Assembly: GCA_963634825.1 (NCBI GenBank)
Contig: CAVHCP010000031.1
Coordinates: 1 to 5,784 of the forward strand
DNA from: Gallibacter sp963634825
GTDB lineage: Bacteria; Bacillota; Clostridia; Peptostreptococcales; Anaerovoracaceae
Length of the DNA stretch: 5,784 nucleotides
Direction: 5' to 3'
The notes under the pieces were generated by a model. It did no database searches, was not told where the DNA came from, and worked only from the letters and a program-made list of their open reading frames with translations. The stretch's first letter is position 1, and each line of letters begins with the position of its first letter. A program made the position numbers and the translations under genes. Of the stretch, positions 1 to 5,784 are shown one piece after another.

Positions 1-54
1 CCCGCAAGCACAGTAGCAATATAAAGCGAAACGGTTAAAAATTATTATTATGAG

Positions 55-152
55 TGCAAAAGTGATACGGCGTTTTGAGGTGCCTTTGCAGACGCATTAT
101 CACATCTACAAGGCGTCGAAACCGCACCGATAAACGTTGTATCACTTTTGTA
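55..152. repeat. Long imperfect inverted repeat / hairpin upstream of fhs
   Basis: Bases 55-75 can pair with 132-152 over 21 positions: 18 Watson-Crick pairs and three G-T positions. The core is a perfect 12-base inverted repeat (57-68 with 139-150, CAAAAGTGATAC and its complement). Inside it, 79-83 pairs with 124-128, 85-87 with 119-121, and 91-95 with 113-117, leaving an apical loop of about 17 bases. The whole 98 bases can thus fold into one long rod. All three imperfect positions are G on the left and T on the right, so they would be G-U pairs in plus-strand RNA but A-C mismatches in minus-strand RNA. No long T run follows, so it is not a classic terminator, and I do not recognise the THF or ZTP riboswitch consensus. 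It could be a small MITE-like repeat, a structured leader or a non-coding RNA. The base pairing is seen; the role is unknown. Confidence 0.6.
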
Positions 153-160
153 TGATTGAT

Positions 161-178
161 GATAATGATATTGATATT
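161..178. repeat. Three tandem GATAWT hexamers
   Basis: GATAAT, GATATT and GATATT follow each other without a gap, preceded by GATTGAT. They lie between the long hairpin and the probable fhs promoter. A regulator site is possible, but the tract is AT-rich and short, so chance is an adequate explanation. Confidence 0.25.
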
Positions 179-203
179 TATCTAGTGCATTCGAAGTAGT
201 TTG

Positions 204-212
204 TGATACAAT
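204..212 (+). promoter_or_regulatory. Probable extended -10 promoter for fhs
   Basis: TGATACAAT fits an extended -10 element (TG, one base, then TACAAT, five of six matches to TATAAT). No good -35 box lies 16-18 bases upstream, which an extended -10 can tolerate. Transcription would start near 219 and give an untranslated leader of about 40 bases ending in the strong ribosome binding site of fhs. The long hairpin at 55-152 would then lie outside this transcript. This is inferred from motif match only. Confidence 0.4.
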
Positions 213-248
213 AGCCTTAGAAAAATGGTCTAAAAAGCTTTGTATCGG

Positions 249-255
249 AAAGGAG
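249..255 (+). promoter_or_regulatory. Ribosome binding site of fhs
   Basis: AAAGGAG sits five bases before the ATG at 261. It decides the start: the frame is also open from a TTG at 240, but that start would place the Shine-Dalgarno inside the coding region and add seven residues not expected in the family. Confidence 0.85.
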
Positions 256-260
256 ATAAT

Positions 261-1943
261 ATGGGATTTAAAACTGATATTCAGATTGCGCAGGAAAACG
301 TGCCACAGCATATTTTGGAAATTGCAAAAAAAGCAAATATTGACGAAAAATACATAGAATGCTACGGAAATTATAAAGCAAAGGTAGATTATAGACTTCT
401 TTCCGATATGCAGGGCAAAAAAGACGGCAAGCTAATACTCGTAACAGCTATGACGCCGACGCCTGCAGGAGAGGGCAAAACCACAACAACTGTCGGACTT
501 GCGGACGGTATGAAAAAGCTCGGAGTAGATGTTCTTGTGGCACTCAGAGAACCTTCCCTTGGCCCGGTCTTTGGCATCAAGGGCGGCGCAGCAGGTGGCG
601 GATATGCTCAGATTGTACCGATGGAAGATATAAACCTGCACTTTACAGGAGATATGCACGCGATAGGTGCGGCAAACAATTTGCTTGCCGCTATGCTCGA
701 CAATCATATACATCAGGGCAATCAGCTTGATATCGACACACGAAATATTACATGGCGAAGATGCGTGGACATGAACGACCGCCAGCTCAGAAATATAACA
801 GACGGGCTTGGTGGCAGGATGAACGGAGTGCCACGTGAGGACGGTTTTGATATAACAGTTGCAAGCGAGATAATGGCGATACTCTGCTTGGCGGCGGATA
901 TAGACGATCTAAAAAAGAGAATTGCCAATATCATAGTAGGATATAACAGAAGCGGCCAGCCTGTTACGGCAGGAGACCTCAAGGCACAGGGGGCAATGAC
1001 TGCATTATTAAAGGACGCGCTCAAGCCAAATCTTGTGCAGACACTTGAGCATACACCGGCATTTGTGCATGGTGGCCCGTTTGCAAATATAGCTCACGGC
1101 TGTAATTCCATTATGGCAACAAGGATGGCGCTAAAAATGGCGGATTATACAGTGACAGAGGCAGGCTTTGCTTCGGACCTCGGAGCCGAAAAATTCCTCG
1201 ATATAAAGTGCAGAGTGGCCGGTCTAAAGCCGTCAGCGGTAGTTGTAGTTGCGACAGTAAGATCTCTAAAACATCACGGCGGAGTTGCGGTTGCCGATCT
1301 AAATAGTGAAAATCTTGACGCACTCGCAAAGGGTATTCCAAACCTATTGCAGCATGTCGAAAATATGACAACTGTCTACAATTTGCCGTGCGTGGTTGCG
1401 ATAAATGCATTCCCGACAGACACAAAGGCAGAGCTCGACTTAGTCGAAGCAAAATGCAAAGAGCTTGGTGTCAATGTTGCGCTTTCGGAAGTATGGGCAA
1501 AAGGTGGAGACGGCGGCATAGAGCTTGCTAAAGAAGTAATAAGACTTTGTGATGAGGGAAGAGAGGATGACTTTACATTCTCGTATGAGGACGATTTGTC
1601 GATCGAGGAAAAGATAAATGCCGTTGCAAAGAGAGTATACAGAGCGGACGGCATCAGTATATTGCCAAGCGCAAAAAAAGAGATTGCAAAGCTGACAGAG
1701 CTCGGGTTTGATAAATTGCCGGTATGTATAGCAAAAACGCAGTACAGCTTTTCGGACAATCCTGAGCTAAAGGGAGCTCCAAGGGACTTTGAAATAACGG
1801 TAAAGAAAGTAAAAATTTCTGCCGGAGCGGGATTTATAGTCGTATTGACGGGCGATATTATGACTATGCCGGGACTGCCAAAGGTACCTGCCGCAGAAAA
1901 TATAGATGTAGACAGCGAAGGCAAAATTTCGGGATTGTTTTAA
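261..1943 (+). CDS. fhs: Formate--tetrahydrofolate ligase (10-formyl-THF synthetase)
   Basis: This cytoplasmic enzyme joins formate to tetrahydrofolate with ATP, giving 10-formyl-THF, ADP and phosphate; it supplies one-carbon units for purines and, in acetogens, the methyl branch of the Wood-Ljungdahl pathway. The 560-residue product has the usual length of bacterial monofunctional FTHFS. Visible landmarks are the nucleotide-binding loop TPTPAGEGKTTTT (residues 65-77), REPSLGPVFGIKGGAAGGGY (96-115, first family signature), MEDINLHFTGD (121-131), TWRRCVDMNDR (164-174), VATVRSLKHHGG (330-341, second signature) and KTQYSFSDNP (492-501), with a typical C-terminal TGDIMTMPGLPKVPAA segment. No frameshift or missing motif was seen. 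The ATG at 261 is chosen because of AAAGGAG five bases upstream. folD follows 90 bases later on the same strand, which suggests co-transcription. Identification is very secure. Whether it works in acetogenesis or only in biosynthesis cannot be told from this window. Confidence 0.98.
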   Translation: MGFKTDIQIAQENVPQHILEIAKKANIDEKYIECYGNYKAKVDYRLLSDMQGKKDGKLILVTAMTPTPAGEGKTTTTVGLADGMKKLGVDVLVALREPSLGPVFGIKGGAAGGGYAQIVPMEDINLHFTGDMHAIGAANNLLAAMLDNHIHQGNQLDIDTRNITWRRCVDMNDRQLRNITDGLGGRMNGVPREDGFDITVASEIMAILCLAADIDDLKKRIANIIVGYNRSGQPVTAGDLKAQGAMTALLKDALKPNLVQTLEHTPAFVHGGPFANIAHGCNSIMATRMALKMADYTVTEAGFASDLGAEKFLDIKCRVAGLKPSAVVVVATVRSLKHHGGVAVADLNSENLDALAKGIPNLLQHVENMTTVYNLPCVVAINAFPTDTKAELDLVEAKCKELGVNVALSEVWAKGGDGGIELAKEVIRLCDEGREDDFTFSYEDDLSIEEKINAVAKRVYRADGISILPSAKKEIAKLTELGFDKLPVCIAKTQYSFSDNPELKGAPRDFEITVKKVKISAGAGFIVVLTGDIMTMPGLPKVPAAENIDVDSEGKISGLF

Positions 1944-1965
1944 AATCACATTTGGGTTAGATATT

Positions 1966-1991
1966 GCTCCTCGGTCCTTCGGCCGGGGAGC
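1966..1991 (+). promoter_or_regulatory. GC-rich hairpin between fhs and folD
   Basis: Bases 1966-1974 pair with 1983-1991 (nine pairs, one of them G-U). The loop region contains CTTCGG, which would allow an unusually stable UUCG tetraloop. It stands out in an otherwise AT-rich spacer. Only mixed A/T sequence follows, not a T run, so it is a poor intrinsic terminator. It may instead protect the upstream mRNA end, tune folD expression, or be a weak partial terminator. Confidence 0.55.
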
Positions 1992-2033
1992 TTACGATAT
2001 ATTATATTAAAGGAAAGCAGAGAAGAGAAATAG

Positions 2034-2879
2034 ATGGAATCAAAAATTTTAAGCGGTAAAGATGTTGCACAGAGTATAACAGAAGAGCTAATAGCAAGGA
2101 GAAAGAAACTGGAAGAAAATGGTAAGAAACCGACACTTGCGATTGTGAGAGTCGGTGAAAATCCGTCAGATCTGGCATACGAAAGGGGAGCACTTGCCCG
2201 AGCCGAAAAAATCGGCATAACTGTCGAAAAACATTTGCTAGACGAAGCTGTTAAAACAGAGGATGTGCTTAGAGAGATAGAGAGTCTAAATAAGGACAAA
2301 AATATCGACGGCGTTTTATTATTTAGGCCACTACCAAAGCATATAGACGATGATAAGGTCAGAAATGCGATAGCAAAGGAAAAGGATGTTGACGGTATAG
2401 GAGATCTTGCGATGGCAGGCGTTTATTCCGGTAAGAAAATAGGCTTTCCGCCATGCACGGCAGAAGCTTGCATAGAGATATTAAAGCATTATAACATTGA
2501 ACTTGAGGGTGCAAAGGCTACGGTTATAGGCAGGAGTCTTGTCATCGGCAAGCCGATAGCGATGATGCTTATAAAGGAAAATGCAACGGTGACGGTTTGT
2601 CATACAAAGACAAAAAACTTAGAAGGGGTTACAAAAAACGCCGACATAATCATAGCGGCGGCAGGGCAAGCAAAGACTGTTATTGCGAATTTTATAAAGG
2701 ACGGTCAGACAATCATCGATGTCGGTATAAATTTCGATGAAACAGGCAAGATGATCGGTGATGTTGACTTTGACGCCGCTATAAAAAAGGATATTGCGAT
2801 AACGCCTGTACCCGGTGGCGTTGGTGCTGTAACATCTTCAATTTTGATGAAACATGTGATAGATGCCGCACAAAGATAA
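2034..2879 (+). CDS. folD: FolD-type methylene-THF dehydrogenase (cyclohydrolase activity doubtful)
   Basis: FolD oxidises 5,10-methylene-THF to methenyl-THF with NAD(P)+ and usually also hydrolyses that to 10-formyl-THF. The 281-residue length and domain order are normal: an N-terminal catalytic domain, a Rossmann domain with GRSLVIGKP (166-174), and the C-terminal PGGVGAVT (260-267, usually PGGVGPMT). KDVDG (117-121) keeps the conserved Asp. Two key positions differ. The Tyr-x-x-x-Lys motif reads Y49-E-R-G-A53, so the catalytic Lys (human MTHFD1 Lys56) is Ala. The usual VQLPLP reads LFRPLP (96-101), so Gln (human Gln100) is Phe97. From memory, related clostridial FolD proteins share this pattern, so it is probably a subfamily and not a sequencing error. 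The start is fixed by a stop at 2031-2033 directly upstream; the Shine-Dalgarno is weak (AGAGAAGAG, near 2020-2028). It is probably in one operon with fhs. Confidence 0.95.
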   Translation: MESKILSGKDVAQSITEELIARRKKLEENGKKPTLAIVRVGENPSDLAYERGALARAEKIGITVEKHLLDEAVKTEDVLREIESLNKDKNIDGVLLFRPLPKHIDDDKVRNAIAKEKDVDGIGDLAMAGVYSGKKIGFPPCTAEACIEILKHYNIELEGAKATVIGRSLVIGKPIAMMLIKENATVTVCHTKTKNLEGVTKNADIIIAAAGQAKTVIANFIKDGQTIIDVGINFDETGKMIGDVDFDAAIKKDIAITPVPGGVGAVTSSILMKHVIDAAQR

Positions 2880-2899
2880 AAAACACATCGTAATCTAAA

Positions 2900-2932
2900 A
2901 GGCAGGGAGCATTTGCGACCTGTTTCTTTTTA
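2900..2932 (+). terminator. Probable intrinsic terminator after folD
   Basis: Bases 2900-2906 pair with 2919-2925 (seven pairs, two of them G-U). Tandem G-A positions and a two-pair GC/GC top with an ATTT loop lie inside. TTTCTTTTTAT follows the stem. It starts about 20 bases after the folD stop, as expected for the end of the fhs-folD transcript. The stem is modest, so termination may be incomplete. Confidence 0.55.
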
Positions 2933-3020
2933 TATAAAAAAGGTTGGTTATAGGACAAAAGTAAATATAAAAAAATTAAAAAAAACAAATTTTGGTATAG
3001 CAATCCGTACCCGATAGGTA

Positions 3021-3026
3021 TATAAT
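3021..3026 (+). promoter_or_regulatory. TATAAT box, possible promoter upstream of the AGCA tract
   Basis: A perfect TATAAT, but the hexamer 17 bases upstream (TAGCAA) is a poor -35. TTGGTA at 2992-2997 is too far away (23 bases). It could start a transcript that runs through the AGCA tract. AT-rich surroundings make chance matches likely. Confidence 0.25.
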
Positions 3027-3069
3027 CAAATATATAAACCGTTAAGGTATAGTATGTTTAAAAAAGATG

Positions 3070-3098
3070 TTGACAAAGGGGTTGGAAAAGGTGAGAAT
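3070..3098 (+). promoter_or_regulatory. Candidate promoter abutting the AGCA tract
   Basis: A perfect TTGACA (3070-3075) is followed, after exactly 17 bases, by GAGAAT (3093-3098, four of six matches to TATAAT). A start about seven bases downstream would fall at 3105, inside the first AGCA units, so the tract would form the extreme 5' end of the RNA. Spacing and -35 are good; the -10 is mediocre. Confidence 0.35.
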
Positions 3099-3102
3099 CA
3101 CT

Positions 3103-3168
<66 letters not shown>

Positions 3169-3184
3169 CGCTGTCAATAAAGCA

Positions 3185-3190
3185 TATAAT
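3185..3190 (+). promoter_or_regulatory. TATAAT box, candidate promoter for the surface-protein gene
   Basis: A perfect TATAAT about 100 bases before the start codon. The hexamer 17 bases upstream (ACTTTT) is a poor -35. If this is the real promoter, the AGCA tract ends about 15 bases upstream of its -35 position, where repeat number could alter activator or RNA polymerase contacts. Confidence 0.35.
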
Positions 3191-3277
3191 AGGGATAAAA
3201 TACATTCTTTTCTCTTTTTAAATTCGGGAGAAGTGTGTTTTTTTATATTTTAAATTCATAAAAAATCTAAAATGATG

Positions 3278-3284
3278 AAAGGGG
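3278..3284 (+). promoter_or_regulatory. Ribosome binding site of the surface-protein gene
   Basis: AAAGGGG lies six bases before the ATG at 3291. An in-frame stop at 3276-3278 excludes any longer N-terminus, so the start is well fixed. Confidence 0.8.
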
Positions 3285-3290
3285 ATTAAG

Positions 3291-5784
3291 ATGGCTAAGA
3301 AGTTAATGAGTGTATTTGTGGCATTAGCTGTTGTAGTAACGATGACGATACTGCCTATAACAGCATATGCGACAGATAAAGATGGTGAGGCGACGACGGG
3401 AACTGCAACAGAGCAAACTACCGGCGACAGCAAAACAGTTGCGGTTGCCCAGATAGGCGACACGACTTATACAACATTTGAGGAGGCATTCAAGAACGTA
3501 AAAGCCGGTGAGACTATCACATTGCTTGCAGATGTGGAATTAAGCTCTACTCTAAATTTTGACAAAAATATTACGCTTGATTTAAACGGATGCAAAATCT
3601 CTAATGGCAGTACGGTCTCAAGTTACCTAATGAATGTTCCAACAGGAATAAAGGTTACAATAAAGGGCGATAAGAAAAACAGCCAGATTGCTGACAATAG
3701 GACAAATGTAAAAGGCACAGTTACAACAATATGCGTACTGGGTGAATTGACTGTTGACGGTAGTAATCTTACAATCAGCAGAGAAGGAGGCATTGCTATC
3801 AAAGTTGATGAGGGCAAGGCCGGCCAAGGTACGCTTACAGTAAAAGGAGCTACAATAACAGCAGCTACAGTAAAAGTAGAAGGTGGAAGTTCAAAAGGAC
3901 AAGCAATCCAAAACTGGGGAACAACTACAATCAACAGCGGTACATTTAACGGAAATGTAGACACTTATGCGTATTACGGTGTTAAGGGAGAAATAACAAT
4001 TGAGGAAGGCATCTTCAATGGAGATGTATTTGCTGCACAGCTAAAATATGGCGGCCAATGGGCTACCGTTTCGGCAAAAGTTAATATCAAGGGCGGTACT
4101 TTCAATGGGACACTTGGCGAGTATTATGATGACGGCACAAACGGTACTCAGCCGATTGAGCGTCTTGAAAATAAGCCTGACGGAATAGTTGAATCAATAG
4201 TTACAGTTTCCGGCGGTACATTTGCAAACGACCCTAGCGCTTTTGTAGATACAACAAAATATGCTGTTACAAAAGGAACAAATGGTTATACGCTTAATGC
4301 CATAGAGACTGTAGGGGTTGTAGAAGTTAATGGCACAAAGTATGACACTTTCGCAGATGCGATAAAGAATGCAAAGGCAGGAGATACTATCAAACTTATC
4401 AAGGATGCTGCAATCAATCCAAAGGAATATGATTTAGATAAGCGTTTGAAGTTAGAACAAGACAATGTTGTTATCGATCTCAACGGCAAGACATTGTACA
4501 CTCCAAATTGTACACTGACTATTGCAGGAGATGGTATTACCATAAAGAACGGAACTATGGCTACTGTACAATATGGTAGCTATGTAGCTCAAATCACAGG
4601 CAAAAATGTAGTGGTTAATGGCGTGACTACATTCGGTGGATTTAACGTGAGCGGTGATAATTCGAACAACCCTGACAATCCGGACGCTACAGCAACAATC
4701 ACTAACTGCAATATAACAGCCACAAAATATTATACTGTATGTGCACAGCGCAATTCGGAATCTATAATCAAAAATTGTACCCTTGTAGGCGGTAGCGGTG
4801 ACTGTTTCTTCTGGGTAGAAAAGAAACAGTATAAGGAAGGCGATGCTGACCCGGCAAATTTCGATGCAAAGCTTTCCTATGAAAAATCAACAGTAAAATT
4901 CGTGGGCGAGAAGAAACTGTATAATACTGTGGGCGTTGCACCTATCGCATTTTATACAGTGACAGTAGATCCATTTAATGGCTCGGCAGCAACAGTAAAG
5001 ACTGTTAATGACGGAGATACTATTTCACTTACAGACCTCGGCACACCGGCTCGTGAAGGATATACTTTTAAAGGCTGGTACAATGGCGAAGCTGCGTGGA
5101 CAGATGCTAGCAAGATCGATAGCAATCTAACTATAGTTGCTCGCTGGGAAAAGAATAAAGCTGCTGAGGATACAACAGTTGATACAAAAACAGATACTAA
5201 GACAGATACAGACACAGATGGTAATAAAACTACAACTACTACTGAGACTGTAAAAGAAACTGCTAAAGACGGTACTACAACTACAACCGTGACAGAAGAT
5301 GCCACAAAGACAAGTACAGACGGCACAACAGAAAAGACAACTGCAACAACAGAAACTAAGACAGATAAGAGTGGCTCTGAAACTACAACTAAGAACGAGA
5401 CAGTTACTAAGACAGATGCTACCGGCAAAGAAGTAGAAAAAACTACAACAGAGGCCACAGTAACTACAAAAGATGACACAACAACTACAAACGAAACAGT
5501 TACTAAGACAGATGCTACCGGCAAAGAAGTAGAAAAAACTACAACAGAGGCCACAGTAACTACAAAAGATGACACAACAACTACAAACGAAACAGTTACT
5601 AAGACAGATGCTACCGGCAAAGAAGTAGAAAAAACTACAACAGAGGCTACAGTAACTAAAAAAGATGACACAACAACTACAAAAGAAGTAAAAACAGTAG
5701 AAGACAAAGCGACAAATACTACAACTAAAACAGAAAAAGAAGTAGTTGAAGCAGATAAGGTTACTACTACTGAGCAGACTGTAA
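3291..5784 (+). CDS. Large secreted surface protein, beta-helix-like with InlB B-repeat and Thr-rich tail (3' end outside window)
   Basis: The frame is open for 831 codons to the window edge with no stop, so the protein is C-terminally partial. Residues 1-27 are a Sec signal peptide: KK, a hydrophobic core (VFVALAVVVTMTI), then a likely cut after AYA. Two related modules follow (about 52-103 and 344-402), each with a G-T-x-Y-x-T-F-x-x-A start, an AG-(E/D)-T-I segment and a DLNG end. Strand-rich stretches with repeated GTFNG-like turns (217-221, 240-244, 269-273, 309-312) suggest a right-handed parallel beta-helix. Residues about 556-620 match an InlB B-repeat/Flg_new module (GYTFKGWYNG, then NLTIVARW). 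From about 625 the sequence is Thr, Lys, Glu and Asp rich, with three 32-residue repeats. It is probably exported and displayed on the cell surface; an LPXTG or other anchor would lie beyond the window. Adhesion is plausible but only inferred. It has its own upstream region and is unlikely to be co-regulated with folD. Confidence 0.9.
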   Translation, partial: MAKKLMSVFVALAVVVTMTILPITAYATDKDGEATTGTATEQTTGDSKTVAVAQIGDTTYTTFEEAFKNVKAGETITLLADVELSSTLNFDKNITLDLNGCKISNGSTVSSYLMNVPTGIKVTIKGDKKNSQIADNRTNVKGTVTTICVLGELTVDGSNLTISREGGIAIKVDEGKAGQGTLTVKGATITAATVKVEGGSSKGQAIQNWGTTTINSGTFNGNVDTYAYYGVKGEITIEEGIFNGDVFAAQLKYGGQWATVSAKVNIKGGTFNGTLGEYYDDGTNGTQPIERLENKPDGIVESIVTVSGGTFANDPSAFVDTTKYAVTKGTNGYTLNAIETVGVVEVNGTKYDTFADAIKNAKAGDTIKLIKDAAINPKEYDLDKRLKLEQDNVVIDLNGKTLYTPNCTLTIAGDGITIKNGTMATVQYGSYVAQITGKNVVVNGVTTFGGFNVSGDNSNNPDNPDATATITNCNITATKYYTVCAQRNSESIIKNCTLVGGSGDCFFWVEKKQYKEGDADPANFDAKLSYEKSTVKFVGEKKLYNTVGVAPIAFYTVTVDPFNGSAATVKTVNDGDTISLTDLGTPAREGYTFKGWYNGEAAWTDASKIDSNLTIVARWEKNKAAEDTTVDTKTDTKTDTDTDGNKTTTTTETVKETAKDGTTTTTVTEDATKTSTDGTTEKTTATTETKTDKSGSETTTKNETVTKTDATGKEVEKTTTEATVTTKDDTTTTNETVTKTDATGKEVEKTTTEATVTTKDDTTTTNETVTKTDATGKEVEKTTTEATVTKKDDTTTTKEVKTVEDKATNTTTKTEKEVVEADKVTTTEQTV
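5394..5681 (+). repeat. Three tandem 96-base units in the Thr-rich tail
   Basis: Units are 5394-5489, 5490-5585 and 5586-5681. The first two differ at one base (GAG/GAA, silent); the third differs from the second at two (GCC/GCT silent, ACA/AAA giving Thr to Lys). Each encodes 32 residues starting NETVTKTDATGKEVEK, with 14 Thr, four Lys, four Glu and three Asp and no Pro. Looser copies of the same theme precede and follow. Near identity at the DNA level, including third positions, points to recent duplication or gene conversion. The 96-base period keeps the frame whatever the copy number. Confidence 0.97.

Noticed and set aside
1..38. Possible 3' end of an upstream gene
   Set aside because: All three plus frames hit a stop by base 38, and the few residues before each stop cannot be assigned to any protein.
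240..260. TTG start giving an fhs product seven residues longer
   Set aside because: The strong AAAGGAG would be inside the coding region, and the ATG at 261 has ideal spacing and gives the normal N-terminus.
1..260. THF or ZTP riboswitch upstream of fhs
   Set aside because: The folate context makes these plausible, but the conserved core sequences I know for either class are not visible. The structure present is a long rod hairpin.
1376..1924. 182-codon open frame on the minus strand inside fhs
   Set aside because: It lies antisense to a fully conserved enzyme region and has no recognisable protein motif.
2994..3052. Three GGTATA(G/T) copies spaced 23 and 29 bases
   Set aside because: Short and irregularly spaced; insufficient for an operator call.
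3216..3257. Direct repeat TTTTAAATTC at 3216-3225 and 3248-3257
   Set aside because: Ten AT-rich bases in an AT-rich leader are likely to recur by chance, and nothing else marks it as an operator.
4952..5707. 251-codon open frame on the minus strand, rich in Val and Ser
   Set aside because: It is antisense to the Thr-rich repeats. Repeated ACA/ACT/GTA/GAA codons simply give few stops on the other strand, and the product is low-complexity.

Overview
The window looks like chromosomal DNA of an anaerobic, Gram-positive, moderately AT-rich bacterium of the Clostridia. Three things suggest this: a one-carbon gene pair (formate-tetrahydrofolate ligase followed by a clostridial-type FolD), strong purine-rich Shine-Dalgarno sites with frequent ATA and AGA codons, and a large Sec-exported surface protein carrying an InlB B-repeat (Listeria-Bacteroides repeat) module. 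I cannot name genus or species from the sequence alone.

Layout. Positions 1-260 are non-coding. They hold a long imperfect inverted repeat (55-152) and, nearer the gene, a likely extended -10 promoter. fhs occupies 261-1943 and folD 2034-2879, both on the plus strand, separated by 90 bases that contain a GC-rich hairpin but no clear terminator. A probable intrinsic terminator (2900-2932) closes the pair. The next 350 bases or so (2933-3290) have no convincing gene. They are AT-rich, hold several promoter-like boxes, and contain an exact 44-base tract of eleven AGCA units. From 3291 to the window edge runs one long open frame for a secreted, repeat-rich surface protein whose C-terminus lies outside the window.

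How the genes work together. Fhs makes 10-formyl-THF from formate, THF and ATP. FolD normally links 10-formyl-THF to 5,10-methylene-THF through methenyl-THF, so the pair feeds formate carbon into folate metabolism. This FolD has Ala and Phe where the conserved cyclohydrolase Lys and Gln are expected. It may therefore be mainly a dehydrogenase that needs a separate cyclohydrolase (FchA) encoded elsewhere.

The surface-protein gene is functionally unrelated to the folate genes and has its own upstream region. The most interesting signals are the uninterrupted AGCA tract in front of that gene, which could be a phase-variation switch acting on transcription or the leader, and the three almost identical 96-base units in its Thr-rich tail, which could change copy number by recombination. 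I did not see a clear multi-gene novel system in this window.
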